DNA of 64,000 nucleotides. Origin: Isoetes taiwanensis (lineage: Eukaryota; Streptophyta; Lycopodiopsida; Isoetales; Isoetaceae). Under the pieces are notes generated by a model. It saw only the letters and a list, made by a program, of their open reading frames with translations, did no database searches and was not told where the DNA came from. The position numbers and the translations under genes were made by a program. The DNA is taken from the NCBI GenBank assembly GCA_021234155.1, contig JAJEKV010000027.1, forward strand, positions 1,763,109 through 1,827,108. Direction: 5' to 3'. Shown here piece after piece: positions 22,535 through 35,133 of this stretch. How positions within the stretch are numbered: position 1 is the first letter of the stretch; the number at the start of each line of letters is the position of its first letter.

Positions 22535-24903
22535 TCAAGTCAAGTCTCTAATACTGCGTGTTCTCCTGGGCACCCGACTTGATGACTCTTCATGTCCATG
22601 CACAAAATCATCATGTTCATCCATATCCTCATTATCATAAGCACCATCATGTAAATCCTCATCTGAAGAATCCTCATCCGCACAATCTGGCTCCTCCTCA
22701 TATGTTATATCTTTACTCTCCTCCTCTACATAATTCATATCAAAGATAACTGCGGGCTGAATTATAGCGGCACTCTCTACAATGTCATCCACTCTCTCTT
22801 GTACTAATAGTAGCCGTTCATCATTCTTTTCAAGTTGGATCTTATCATAGTTTGCCTCTATTCTTTTGCCATCACTTCTCTCTAAATTTTCAAGTAGGTG
22901 AAGGTTTGTATGAACGAAAACTAGTCTTTTAGCATTAGAGGACTTAAGTCTATTCCTCTTCTTAGTAACAATACCTGCATATGAACTCCAATTTCTTTCA
23001 CAAGGACTGCTACATGTCCCTTGCCCCAATATACGCATTGCCAATGTCCTCAGTTCTGGGAAAGAACTTCCAAAGTTTTGCCACCATTGCAAGGGTGCTA
23101 ACATTTGATCCCTCAACTTAGCAGCAGGCAAATGGTGTAGCCCTTGTCCAATTCCCAAGGTGTTTCTGAAATCCGATAGTTGCTCATTCAACTTAGTTTG
23201 GAATTGGATATCATCTTTAGTATACCTAATAACAAGTGATGATTAGACATACAATACAAAGAAGAAAACTAAAACTATTATTATGCACAACTAGTTGAGA
23301 AAGAAATACTTCTAACAAATTAGAATGAAGATGGATCTATTACGTACCTTGAGAGGAAGGTCCACCAATCCTTTGTCAAGTCCTCATCGAATAAAGCTCC
23401 CTCATGTTGAGGACCCTCCCTAAACAAAGGGTTCACTAAATATCCTACTCCATGTAATGGAGAGTGAAGCATCTCCCATCTCGGAACTAATCCCTCATGC
23501 AATTCCATCATACAACTTATGATGGAGTCTATCTTCCAAGCATGATGTCTCACTCCATGGTGTTCTTGAATGTTTCCAATGACTCCATTCATCGCTCATG
23601 ATCATCTTCACCAAGGATTTCTCAACATCCTCATTTACCAATTGTTCCAACACAATAAAAATATATGCAAAACGTGTTGCCGCAGGTTTAAGCAAAGACC
23701 TCTTGCAAAACTTATGCCCTAATGCTATACCTGACTCCTTCGACTTGATAAATGTAACAATTTTTTTTGCTCCCTTTACAGATGGAAGAACCCAATCTAA
23801 TCTCCCAATGTCCTCAAACAAAAGGTCCAAGCAATGGCATGCACACCTCGTATAAAATATGGAAGGGAAGTCCTTTTCCAACATAGTACGTGCTTTGACA
23901 CAATTGGAGCCATTGTCGGTCACCACTTGAACAACATGCTCAACACCAACAGATTCAGCAACTTTTCTCAACTCATCATACAAGAATTGAGCATCCTTCT
24001 TCTTACCACTAGCATCCACGGATTTCAAGAACATACAATTTGATGCCACAAAATTTATAATGGGCCTTCTTTATGTCAGACCAACCATCAGAACAAATGG
24101 TCACACCATACCTCTTCCAAGTTTCCATCACGGGCTTAAGTCTTTCTTGCACCGGCCGAAATTTTCTCAACGACAAATGCTTCCCCTTCAAATCACTAAA
24201 GCTAAGGGGCTGATATCCTTCCCCAGCTTTAGCCATGGCCTTGCAATAATCCTTAAAAACCTTACTTTGAGCAACATTGTATGCAATCCCTGCACCATAG
24301 AATAACCTTCGTTGTGCTTCATCTGCCTTATTCCTGTAGGTATGCCTAAAAAGTTTTGCAATAGAATCTCCACCCTCAACAATGTCCTCTTGACGCCTCT
24401 TGCGTGACACATTGTTATCATAAACCGATGACAAAGAAAGACCATCTGCGTAGAAGATGCAATAAGAAATTGCATGTAAAGTTGCAAGCTAATTGACAAA
24501 CATTGCAAGTTTATTTAAAGAAAAATGAAAGCGTAGCTAACTTTAATCAAGTTAACTAACCTGAAGCTCCTAAAGAAGCACCACCGGAAACAAACAATTC
24601 ATTTCGAAGTTCTTGTATTGCAAATCTCGCATCCTCTGGATTGAATGTAGGTTCCTTGTCTTTCTTTTTTCTCACCTCCTTACCATCTTGGATCTTTTCC
24701 ATCTCTGAAAAAACATCTTGTGGTGCACGCTCACACTTTGCGACTCCAATTCCTGATTTTCCAACAATGTGAGCCCGAATCCTGTCAGCACCACCTGTCC
24801 AAGAATGCCCGGAATAACGGCATTTAACCCGGCAATGTCCTCCAACTCCAGTTTTCTTGATAATTGTAACATGTTTCCGCTCAACACCGAGTTGTTTCCC
24901 CAT
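22535..24903 (-). pseudogene. hAT transposase (BED finger, DUF659, hAT C-terminal dimerisation), three exons, frameshifted
   Basis: Cut-and-paste transposase of the hAT superfamily. Exons fitted on the minus strand: 24903-24561, 24445-23348, 23225-22535, with donors GTTAGT and GTACGT and good acceptors. Exon 1 has a BED-type region (HCRVKCRYSGHSWTGGADRI), but the second Cys of the first C-x2-C pair is Ser, so the finger looks damaged. Exon 2 carries DUF659 (ICSDGWSD; VVTDNGSNCVKA; CACHCLDLL). It needs one shift near 24065 (KKAHYKF versus the expected phase continuing into ASNCMFLKS) and another near 23575 to stay in frame. Exon 3 has the dimerisation domain (WWQNFG...RILGQGTCSSPCERNWS...KKRNRL...LVFVHTNL) and an acidic tail. 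It is nearly complete but probably inactive unless the shifts are sequence errors. Confidence 0.85.
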
Positions 24904-25298
24904 GTCTGATATAGAAAAACAATGGAAACAAATAAATAATCACTATAAACAATGGAATAAATAATCAAGAATATGTAGACCTTTCTTTAGTGCATCCTAT
25001 TGCCATGGGAGGCCTTTTCTTATATACTTTGTGGGCAGGGTATTTGGGATGGCAATGGTGCGAGGTGCAAACTATACAAGATGAGATTAATGATTGAAAA
25101 AACAAGATCCATTTCTGCTAATGCAAGTATGTAAGAATGCAAAATAGTCATCAAACACTTAGGAACTTATCCTTCTTAAAATTGTAAAACATACCAAGAC
25201 CTAAATATGTAGAATGCAATAAATTCAATATTGGGTCTGCTCCTTTCCTAATAGCTACACACACCCTTTCTGATTTCATTCTAGTCTGTTATAAAGTA

Positions 25299-25520
25299 TC
25301 TGAATCCTTCCAGTTCTCCATATATTATATGATTTATATGCCATTTGTCAGATCAAATTACATCATGCTTACATATTCAAATGACAAAAAAGGGGGAGGA
25401 AGAATAGATCTGAATCCTTCCAATTCTCCACATATTATATGATTTATATGCCATTTGTCAGATCAAATTACATCATGCTTACATATTCAAATGACAAAAT
25501 AGGAGGAGGAAGAATAGAAA
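25299..25520. repeat. 110-bp tandem duplication inside the hAT element
   Basis: TCTGAATCCTTCCARTTCTC through CAAATGACAAAAWAGG.GGAGG is present twice head to tail (period 110), with only a few differences. It lies between the transposase and the right end. Confidence 0.85.
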
Positions 25521-26369
25521 AAAGTATCATAACAGTGTCAACAGGGCCAGAATTAATAAGTCTGATGATTATTTTAATGGGTTTCTTTCAACAAGCCATT
25601 ACCAAAGTGCAGGATGGTGAAGTTTCAGAAGCAGTTTGAGGACAACTAGTTCCAGAATGGAAGAACATATACTGCATACAGACTGCTAAGATTTTTTTCA
25701 ACAAAGCTTCTTGTGTTGAAACAAAGGAGATGGACGATCATAAAAAGATGTCTTGTTCTGGTTCTCAATTTTTTGAGAGTAGTGAAATCGGACAGAAAGA
25801 AAGTAATGCCTGGTCAGCACTATTACTGGAGTTCGCACATAAAACATATTAAGCTATATTTCTTTAAAACGGCAGGGTCTTCATTCTCTGTTTTGTCCCT
25901 GTCATTTATAAAACGCCTCACGTTTCTTTAGCAGAAGTCGACCTTCGCTATGACATTGGAGTAACTCCAGTATCGGTTGGGTGGGAGCTTATTCGGTGAA
26001 GAAACATCTCGATAGTCATAAGCATTCTCTAGAAAACCCTTACCTCTGAGATGGTGAGCCGATCTGCTTACTGCTCAGCACGAATCACAAGAATAGCAGA
26101 AGTGAAAAAGACTGAGACTTTTCAACAGAGACTTTCCATTGCCTTCATCGATTTTTGTTTGCGATCCGCCCCTCCGGGCCAAAACAACAAGCAGTTTAAG
26201 AAGTGTCTTGGGAGGGAAAAGCGAACCACGAGTTTTTTTTTTTTTTTTTCCAAAATGCCCACTTGTAATTTTTGGGCAAAACTAATCCCGTTAGTTTCAG
26301 GTTAGCAGTTAGCAAGCTATTTCATGTTAGCCATTTGGGGGCTAACGCGTTATGTTCTAACCATGCCTA

Positions 26370-27288
26370 CAGGTGGAGGAGTTTCACAAATCAAAATCTA
26401 TAGTGAAGACAATGTATAGACTCTCTTCCCATACTAATGCAGTGGTTGTAGAGCTGTAGCAGACTTATCATGGAGTCTACTAAGCTAGACTCATGTCTTC
26501 CGTTGGATCTGTACTCCTTCTTGGTTCTTTCTGGGGTAATCTGATTCTTTAAATGCAAAGATTAGATCAAGCCTAGACTTAAGGCCAAATTTATCAAAGC
26601 TAGATTTTCCACCATAGCCCAAGCCCAGTGTTTTCGCAGTCAGCAGATGGTTTCTTTGTGGCTGGACATGAATTAACAGGGAATGCCACGATTAAGAGCA
26701 TGTTATTGATACAAAGCATCAGCTATATCATTCTATGCTATGACAATGGATTTGGTGCAAATGCATTTTGATGTGTGGTTATCATGAATATTGATAATCT
26801 AGAACAAACAAGGCTTGCTCAAATATCTGTGGTATTAATCATGATTTGTAGACTTGTTTGCTCAACAGGGGGCAATATCTAGACAAAAGCAATACTTAGA
26901 AGATATGAATGCAATAACGAAGGTTCGGAAGAATGAGATGATGAAGGGTCTCAAAGAGGTTATACATGTGAACCTCACTCAAATGTAGAAGATGACATGG
27001 TGATGGATTTTGAGGAGAAGATATAGTAAAAATGCTTCCTTGCCTGAGAAACGCTGTAGTGTGTGTACTATGAGATATCTGTTGACTCGAATGACAAGGA
27101 GGGATATGGTGCCCAACATTGTGTAGCTCTAGGTTTATTGCCAACATAAAATGGAGAAAAGTGGTAGCAATGATTGCCCTGGGCACAGTGGAAGCACGAG
27201 GGCATTATCGATACAACAGCTCTAAGTGAAGGTGCTATGTTACAGGGTAACTTGCAGCCCTGCAATAGCAGTAAGTCTCTCTGCTATG
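26370..27288. other. No gene seen
   Basis: AT-rich DNA between the hAT element and the solo LTR. Frames of 65-96 codons on the minus strand (27186-26896, 27265-27068) have no recognisable features. Confidence 0.4.
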
Positions 27289-27293
27289 GTGAC

Positions 27294-28906
27294 TGTGACG
27301 CTCCCTACAAAATATACGACGCACCGCCGTACACTCCGTAGGAAATCCCCCATCCGGTCCTTCGACCGCACGGGCCCTCCGTCCATCCCGCACTCCAGGG
27401 TATCCCTAGTGCAGGAAGGGGACACGAAGGCGTCTTGCGTGCCCTTCCCCTATGCAGCGGAAGCATAAACAATGTCAGAACTAGCAATAACAATACATCA
27501 TACTACCCGAAGGGTAGCACATCCACATATCCATAGCTACAGGGGGAGATAATCATGTCGCCATAAAAACATGAGAGCTCCCCGCCCAAGGCTCGGACTC
27601 ATGGGGAGGTAGACTCGGCGGCTAGGGCCTCAAGATAGAGCAGACCGAGTCATAACAATGGCGGGCTGGCTACAGACAATGGCTAGGGTTGACCACTTTA
27701 TCCGCCTCCCGGCATACTTTGGCAAGATGGGCCAGATCGGGCTCGCATGACTCTAGCCTTCCTGGGAGATGCAATCCCATGGTATCACCCACGGGGACTA
27801 CTCCCAGTTGCATCTCCTCGGGTCCGCCGAAAGGTGAAGGGTTGCATCTCCCTTCCCGGGTCTAGAGGTTCCACGGGGTGGCTAGAGAATCGCATGGGCG
27901 ACACATCCATTCGTCCCCAACTTACCCCTTAAAAAAACAAGAGCGGGGCCACACCCGCAACTCTTGAGAGGCGTGGCAACACCATTGCCCTGGAGGTGTC
28001 GGGACCCATGTCCGGTCCACCTAAGTGACCAGCCATAAGCCTAGCCCGCTATGGGGTCCCCAAAGAGCCACGCCGAGGGACCCTCCCTCCAGATCTCCTT
28101 TAGTCCCGTTGTGTAGTGCCGAAGTCACATCGTGAGCCCCTTAGCCGGGTGGGTTCCTATGCACAGTGCCGCATAATAATAGGAACTAAAGGGTCTAAAC
28201 TAGGAGCATCACTAAGTAATGGCTACTAGGTCTCTACCCCCCTTCCCAATACAAGAGGAGCAAACATGATCAACCAACATCACATATCCACATACATGAT
28301 AATAATGAGAATAACATCTAAACCTAATCATATGTATCTAACTTACAGTTAGGGTTCATTGATTAGGGTTTAAGATCTAGACTGAGGGTTCTAGGAAGGC
28401 TTTACTAGAGACACGAAATGCTAACTCATCTGGAGTCCTAACTTCCAGATGATCTACAAAGAAATCTATGCCAAAATACCTGCTCCCGAAGAACTCCCTC
28501 CTGCTCCCGGCGTCTTCATGGTCTTCGAGGTATCTCCCACTCCTACTGATGCGTTCACGCTCTGGGGGCTGCTATGCTATGATGTGCCACAGCAGACGGT
28601 TCTCGGAAGGTTCCCAGACTGTTGGAGCCAGAAAAGAGGCCTAGGGTTAGGGTTTAGGCCTTTATAGGTTAGGGTTTACATGTTATGCCACATGGCTCCA
28701 ATAGGGTGGTTCCGTGTGGCAGGTGCCCAATAGGTTAAGGCCACGTGGAAAATAGTCTTAACCTAAGGTTGCTAAGTTATATGAATAACTTAGCCATGCA
28801 CCCTATGCCACTAATCTATGGTATACAAGGCTATGAAGGTAGACTTGTATAGTGACGGACCTGGAAATATACGTATTTATGGCGCATATTTCCCTGGAAC
28901 ATCACA
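27294..28906 (-). mobile_element. Solo LTR, gypsy family A (minus), 5-bp TSD GTGAC
   Basis: On the minus strand the LTR begins TGTGATGTTCCAGG at 28906 and ends GGGAGCGTCACA at 27294. It is flanked by perfect GTGAC duplications at 27289-27293 and 28907-28911. It is 1613 bp and related along its length to the LTR at 32836-34422. With no PBS or internal region on either side and matching TSDs, it is a solo LTR left by LTR-LTR recombination. Confidence 0.88.
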
Positions 28907-28911
28907 GTGAC

Positions 28912-29429
28912 AATTTATCAGGCTCCATGCTGAAGCAAACAACAATCTGTCAATAGTGCATTATGGTAATGGCAATAGCAAGTTATGAGACTAACCCAAG
29001 GAAATGTACAGATGGATTGAAGTTTTTTTTTTTTTTTTTGAAAGCGTATCTTTGGAGGCTGCACTATGGAAAGGAAGGACCATTTGAATGCTCCAATTTT
29101 GTCTGAGATGCCAAAGGTTGTGACCTCTGGGATTTCTGCCCTCCATTCTTTGCAAAACGTTTTTCTACTTTTGGATGTTGTGTCTTGCTAAAATATTGAG
29201 TTTTGGATTTGTGTATTTGTGTGTGCTTTTGGATGTTGTGAGTAATATTGTGTTAGCACGTCACTATGGTTTAATAACTTCTACGAATGTTGCAATACGT
29301 GATGAACTTGGAATGTCAGCTGAAATTCTTGGCATGAGAGCAAGTAATAAGATGATTAAAGTCATATGATTGAAGATATCCAGATTGTGTAGAGTGTCAA
29401 TGCTAGTGGATTGTGTAGAGTGTCAATGA
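28912..29429. other. No gene seen
   Basis: AT-rich spacer with a 17-base T run near 29022-29040. The 64-codon frame at 29175-29369 is not recognisable. Confidence 0.4.
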
Positions 29430-29434
29430 TAGTG

Positions 29435-31644
29435 TGTAACGAGCCTGGCCCGTTAGCAGGCATGTAATTTATCTTTTTTCTACTGATGCTTATTGAGATT
29501 ATTCTAAATACATGAGAAATACATACTACGTAATATGAGAATTTTATCCAAACTTCATATGATGCAAGAAAAGGGCATCATTTTGTGTGAGGATTTCTGC
29601 AAGGATGTGGAAGGAGCAATTTTTGGGCAGTTTTGCTGGACGGAGTTTGGAGCGTCATATCTCGGCTCTACAGATTGATTCTTGGAGCGACAAGCCGAAC
29701 TTTTTGAGGCACAAGTATCTGCAAGGGGTCCATACTTGAAAGAATTATAGGTGGGTGGTTTACAGCTTACACTAGGGGATGTCTTGAATTGTGAATAAAT
29801 GAAAGATTGTTGAATTCAGAGATCTAAGAGTTGAGTTGGCTATGAGATTAATAAGGATTAAATTGATTCCTTCTTATGAATAGAACGAGTTTGAATACAA
29901 AATTATACTTGTAAAGATTGAGCGTGTTAGCAAAGTTATAATCTGTGCACGAATAAGAATTAAATCGTGAGGTCATGGTGAGAGACACAGAAGAAGGAAC
30001 ATGCTTAAATTATAATGCTAGAAGCCTTTAGAATAGCTTATGGGGCTTTTGACTATGACCACAGGGTTAATAAGAATAAACATAAGTTAAGAAAAAGCAT
30101 TAAGGAATTACATGGAATGTTAATATATAGGGGATAAATGATAAGAAAGATAAGGTGTGATGCTTCTCCATGGAGGAGAAGATCTTGGGAAGCTTATGGG
30201 AGCTGCTGGATATATCTAGTATGGGACACTTGCGGGTCTGATGAGATGCATGAAGCATCTGGATGAAGTATTAAACAATAGATCTGGTAGACTTAACTGA
30301 CAATTCTTGACCTCATTGTTAAAATGGTTTAAGAATTTAGCTAACAATGAAATTGCAATGTGGTTGATATGACATTCTAAAAAGGGCTTCCCTAAGGGAG
30401 GGAAAGATAGGCTTCTATGTGCTTCTATTCATTGATATATTTAGAGATGTTGTATGTAGACGGTAGTGTAATCATGGTTGCATAATGTTAGCATGTACTG
30501 GTTGAAATTCGACATAAGGATGTGGTAGTATATGTATGTGACTATGTATGTGAACTGTTCTCCATGATATCATTGCAAGTGTTTGCATTATTATAATGTT
30601 ATCTTTATTATATATCATAGTGGAAATGCATGTGAGATGTGATACTGGATACTTGCACTATGGTGATGAGTATGGCTTAAACTTTGACAGTGGGACATGT
30701 GATAAGATATGGATTGATATATGAGTGCATATGCTTTGGGGCTAGAGTCCATTTACAGTGGCTTGGACTCGCGGTTGTTCTTGTTCTTGGCATCGGGCGT
30801 TGTTGTCACCCCGGCGAGGGTACTTCATCGCGCTACATGGCTTAGAAGAGGTCCCCTAACACTGGACAGAGGCTAGGAGGATGTGTACACATGAGGCTTA
30901 CCCCGTCTATATTTGCTGCAGGGCATGATAAATCTGGGTGGCCGTAGGAACTAGAGTTGCACTGCATACTTATGGATAACAATTTTATGGTTTCTCATGG
31001 TTTATGGTTGTCTCATGAATTGTAAGGGTATAGCATGTGTATTTTCAATGTATTTGGATGGCTTGATTATGTTCAGGTATTTCCCATGATGTGGGTTCTT
31101 ATTATCTTTGTTCATATTATGTGCTAATATTGTATTACTGGATAGCATAGAGGGATTCTCAGGTGAGGTATCAAAGTCTAAAAGTGATTCTAGTGATTGT
31201 TACATCACACATATGTCATGCTGATTATGCCAGTATATCCTAAATGTTTCAAACACCCACTTAGTCTTTATGACTAACCCTACATGTGTCCATGGTATAA
31301 GAAGATAGACATGAGGCTTGAAGGATCATTGTGCAGTGGAGACCCTGAATGGAGCTAAAGACCTAAGATCTCGTAAGCCTTTAGGAAGGCTTTGTGGCTA
31401 CTGGATAAACTTGAGAGCGTGAAGCATTCTGGATTGAGTAGATTCAGATATTATATAAATGAGGGTTGCGCTCAATGTGTAATTAGATGTATTGAGATAA
31501 AAGATTCAATTCTCTACCTTGAGTTTGTGAGAATGCTATTGCATTGATATAACATAATTTATACATACCAACTTATCAGTGTTAACGCAAGTCTTTAATG
31601 GGATCTCGGATTCCCTGAAGGGTTAACTCGGTAGACCCGTTACA
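29435..31644. mobile_element. Solo LTR, second family (B), 5-bp TSD TAGTG
   Basis: Starts TGTAACGAGCCTGGCCCG and ends TAGACCCGTTACA, so the ends are near-inverted repeats (TGTAACGRGYCT). Perfect TAGTG duplications lie at 29430-29434 and 31645-31649. Length 2210 bp, with no coding content and no PBS or polypurine tract next to it. It differs from the family A LTR on both sides. Transcriptional orientation is not resolved. Confidence 0.85.
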
Positions 31645-31649
31645 TAGTG

Positions 31650-32835
31650 TGAGGCTGCATGATACCTTTTTGTGGCAGTGCCAAAAATAGCCAGGGGCCA
31701 AGCTTGGACTCCTTGTATTGAATATTCTTTCTAGCACGTGGTTGGAGGATTGTTCTTTTGTATCTGGATCATGGTGATAGTGCCAAGAATGGCAGTGGGG
31801 GACAATGAAGGTAGTTCCTTATCTGTGCCAAGCTTGGATTGCGTATCTTGTGTGTGCAGGTAAAGGCTCATCAGTGAAGACCAGAAAACATCTTTGATGA
31901 TGACAGTCATTTCTTTTGTAGAAAGCTTACGCTTGGGCAGCTCTTGGATCTAAATAAGCTTGATGCATAGGGAGCTTTCTTTGTTTTTTTAGCATTTCTT
32001 TGAATGGAGATATTGGAATTTGATAGTTGGGCAACTCTTCAGAGAATCATCAGCATTCAATGGGAGCCTTCATCATATTTTTGGCATCTCTTTCAGTGGG
32101 AATATTGGAATTTATGAGAATTTATTGCCCATCTTTTTTATTTTGTGAGGGTGTTGGGGTGCGTGCCAGGGAACGCCGCATGTTACGCTGCATGCGGTGT
32201 TCCCTTCAGTTTGTGTTCCCGCCCGCGGGACGCTGGTTGCCAGCATTCAATGATAATTTTGAATCCTACATCATTCACTCCTTCCTCTTTCCTACGAATT
32301 TCTCAGTCGATTTTTGCTTCCTCATCTTGGTGCCTCACTGGGTTGTCTCTGGATCATTTGATTCTTGAGCTGGGCATTTCCTCCTTCGGGATCTTTTTTT
32401 GTGGTGTACGTCTACTCTCTCACCCGATTCTTTTTGTGGTATGCTTCTACTTGGATTTGATTCTCAGCTTTAAGCTTTCATCTACACAATGCAATTACAA
32501 TTTATTCTTTCAGCACTATGGCGATCCATTTCCTCGGCTGAAGCCAATTATTATTAAAGCCAAAGACAGAAAGTTCATAAGGTTTCCCCTTCTCGGCTTT
32601 GTTGGCAATGGCAGTAAGATCCTTAGGGCTCTGTTTTATTTAATACTACATGCTTCTCTTTTACTCCTCAGAATAACATTTCCTTTTGGAAGTTTTTCTG
32701 CTCCTTGAGCACTAGCTATGGCGAATGGATGTAAAATCTAGATCTTTCCCTTCTAGGGTTCTTCTCAGATGTAATCTGGCCAGCTTTGCCACTGCAGGTA
32801 TGATCTGCCTCTGTCATTATAAGCCAGTTCTACAT
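31650..32835. other. No gene seen between LTRs
   Basis: Plus-strand frames 32027-32368 and 32145-32708 overlap in two phases and are rich in F, L, S and C; I find no domain. A phrase TGG.AATTTATGAGAATTTATTGCCCAT (about 32105) resembles one at about 20690, hinting at an old dispersed repeat. Confidence 0.35.
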
Positions 32836-34422
32836 TGTGACGTTCCAGCATAATATACGATCCAAATACGTATATTTTACTGCCACGTCACACGTACATA
32901 TATGTACTTGGAGGCCGTAAAAGGTTGCACCTAGGGGGCAAGAGTTGCATCTAGGGGGGCAACCTCGAATATGTGCATGTTAAATAAACATACACAATTA
33001 TAAACCCCATGGACCCCATTGCCAAATGGCTAAACCCCATTTGGCCAATGTTTAACCTAACCCTAAGGGTTTCTATATAAGGGCTTCCCCTTAAACCCTA
33101 AACCTTTTCTTCTCTTTGCATTTAGGGTTTTCCTTGAGCTCCTTTCCTCTCCCGCATTTAGGGTTCTCTTGAGCCATTCCGGCCAAGCTAAGACCCAAAT
33201 CCGCATTGCCAGACTCTGTAAAGCCGCCTTTGCACAATAGATCGTTGAGTAGCAGCAGTCTTCAGCAGGATCAGAAGCATGGATGCATTCCGAGGATCTG
33301 GAGCAGGTCGAGTACCAGGTCATTCTGTTGTGCAAAACTGCCTTTTGGCTAGACAATAAGCTGGTTTAGCATATTCATTCAGCCATAGAGGCCTTATAGA
33401 TCCTGAGATCATAAGCCCTAACAAAGGAACCTAACCTTGGATGTTTAGGTAGGTAGATTAGATGATATTATTCATTTCAGTTCTGTGATGATGTTGGTAT
33501 TTCACTCTGTGACCTCCATGTATTGGGAAGGGGGTAGAGGCCTAAAGCCTGTGTAGCAGATGATTCTAGGTAGCCTACTAGTTCCCAGTTACATGCGGCC
33601 TATGCACAAGGAGCCCGCCTGGTTGTGGGAGGATTGGATAGGCAGATGAACAAGGAGAACTTGTCCCATCACAGAAGTGTTCCTCTGGTGTGTAAAGCCT
33701 ACCAGGAACCTTAGTGAGCTAGGCTTAATGGCTTGCCACTACGTGTGGGCAAGGCATGCGCTCGACACCTTTGGGGCGATGCGTCGCCTTCCATGAGGTT
33801 AAGTCGAATAAGGGCAGTGGCCCTCTAGCCACCTGTGATGGGCATGCATGCCCCTGGGGGAGAGGTGACTCTCCTCCTGCCTCATTGGGGCTGGGGAGAT
33901 GCAACCCAGTAGTAGCCCTCTTGGCTATGTACCCGGCAGGCTATGGCCTAGTCCCAATACTTTTCAACCTACTCTGCAAAGTGTGCACAGGAGGGGCGGA
34001 TGGTGTGGACTACCCTCAGCTATGTTCTTATGCCAGCCAAATCCATTGCCATGAATTCTGTCTGCAATGACTTCTGGAGGCCCAAGCCGTCAGTCAACCC
34101 CCCCTTGAGTCTGAGCCCTGGGTAGGACTCCCTTGTTGCTATTGTTCATGTTGATGTTGTTGTACATGTGATGATTATGATGTATTCACCCTTCGAGGTG
34201 ATTGTATTGATATGTTGTGATGATGTGCTCATGTTTATTCATGCTTCCGCAGCTAGGTCGACCCGAAGGGAGACGGGTGAATGACACATCCATTCTTCCC
34301 TTGCTAGCTCATTCCACTGGGAGTGGTGTCAGGTGGATGGCCCCTGCCAGTTTGGCTGTCAGGGGGAATGCTCCGTCTTCTGATACGATGTATGCATCGT
34401 ATAAGAAGTAGGGGACGTCACA
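32836..34422 (+). mobile_element. 5' LTR of a gypsy-like retrotransposon, family A
   Basis: Begins TGTGACGTTCCAGC and ends GGGGACGTCACA: 1587 bp with TG...CA and inverted ends TGTGACGT/ACGTCACA. A primer-binding site follows directly. Related copies: 27294-28906 (minus), 59816-61219 and 63808-64000. ORFs inside (33356-33063, 33756-34070, 34217-34411) are not genes. Confidence 0.88.
33074..33080 (+). promoter_or_regulatory. Probable LTR TATA box
   Basis: TATATAA in TTTCTATATAAGGG, conserved in the other family A LTR at 59871. Well placed for a U3 promoter; preceded by the CCCTAA-rich stretch CCTAACCCTAAGGG. Confidence 0.6.
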
Positions 34423-34423
34423 G

Positions 34424-34435
34424 TGGTATCAGAGC
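34424..34435 (+). other. Retrotransposon primer-binding site (tRNA-iMet)
   Basis: TGGTATCAGAGC, one base after the LTR end. It matches the 3' end complement of plant initiator methionine tRNA, fixing the plus orientation of the element and the LTR border. Confidence 0.9.
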
Positions 34436-35133
34436 ATGATCTTGGTACACCAAGATCGAGCACTGACCATTTTCCTGTTAGGACTAACAGTAGATTTCAA
34501 GTCTTGGGAATAGCCACCCAAGCATAAACCTCGAAAATTGATTTTTTTTTTTCCAATTTCTAGTGCAGTAAATAGGTTAATGCTAAGTTAGTAGTACGTT
34601 TTAGCAAAAACCGAACCAAATTTGGCCAAAAAGAGGTGACCCCTCACAGAGTGCGCCCAGACCAAATCCGCCATTTTCGGATTTTCTCCCCGCGCACTGT
34701 GTGAGTGGTGGACCCAAGTTGACCTAGTTAGATGCATAATTTAGCTAATCTAATAGTGCAGTTCAGCTTATCCCTTAGATTCTAGCTAGTTTTGCATGTT
34801 AGATCACTAAGAAACTCTTTATAAATTGAAAATTAGACCCAAAAAGAGGTGACCCTGCGCCCAGACCAAATCCGCCATTTTCGGAATTGCTCCTAGCGCA
34901 CTGTGTGAGTGGTGGATGCTTTTTGGCTACATAAACCCAATGTATTCATCTTAACTACACTAATACCTCCTAGAATGGCATAATATGAAATTGCAGGTCC
35001 AAACCCTAAAATCCCCCTACCTATAAGTAGACAATTAGGGTTCCTCATTTACACTTATCTCCTCCAGCAAATAGCTCCTCGTCCCAGAAGACGATTTTTA
35101 GGCGCCAGGATTCAGATTGCGTTGATACGAAAC
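34436..35133 (+). other. Untranslated leader of the gypsy-like element
   Basis: About 700 bp with no ORF. A phrase AAAAAGAGGTGACCCY....GCGCCCAGACCAAATCCGCCATTTTCGG occurs twice (about 34628 and 34840), as an imperfect direct repeat. Confidence 0.5.

Larger units (their letters stand above)
22081..26369 (-). mobile_element. hAT transposon with terminal inverted repeats
   Basis: The left end at 22081 reads CAGGCATAGTTAGAA. The right end, read on the minus strand from 26369, gives TAGGCATGGTTAGAA: 15 bases with two mismatches and the YAG start usual for hAT. Both subterminal regions carry many GTTAGC/CTAACG words, then CCGTTAGTTTC followed by a long A run (22177-22206) or, at the other end, a T run (26231-26249). 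The hAT transposase lies inside on the minus strand. Flanking 8-mers (CTGCCCTA and CAGGTGGA) do not match, so a target duplication is not demonstrated. Confidence 0.82.

Noticed and set aside
22073-26377. 8-bp target duplication of the hAT element
   Set aside because: The flanking octamers differ at most positions, so I do not claim a TSD.
32145-32708. 187-codon plus-strand ORF
   Set aside because: AT-rich, hydrophobic, overlaps another frame, no motif; likely chance.
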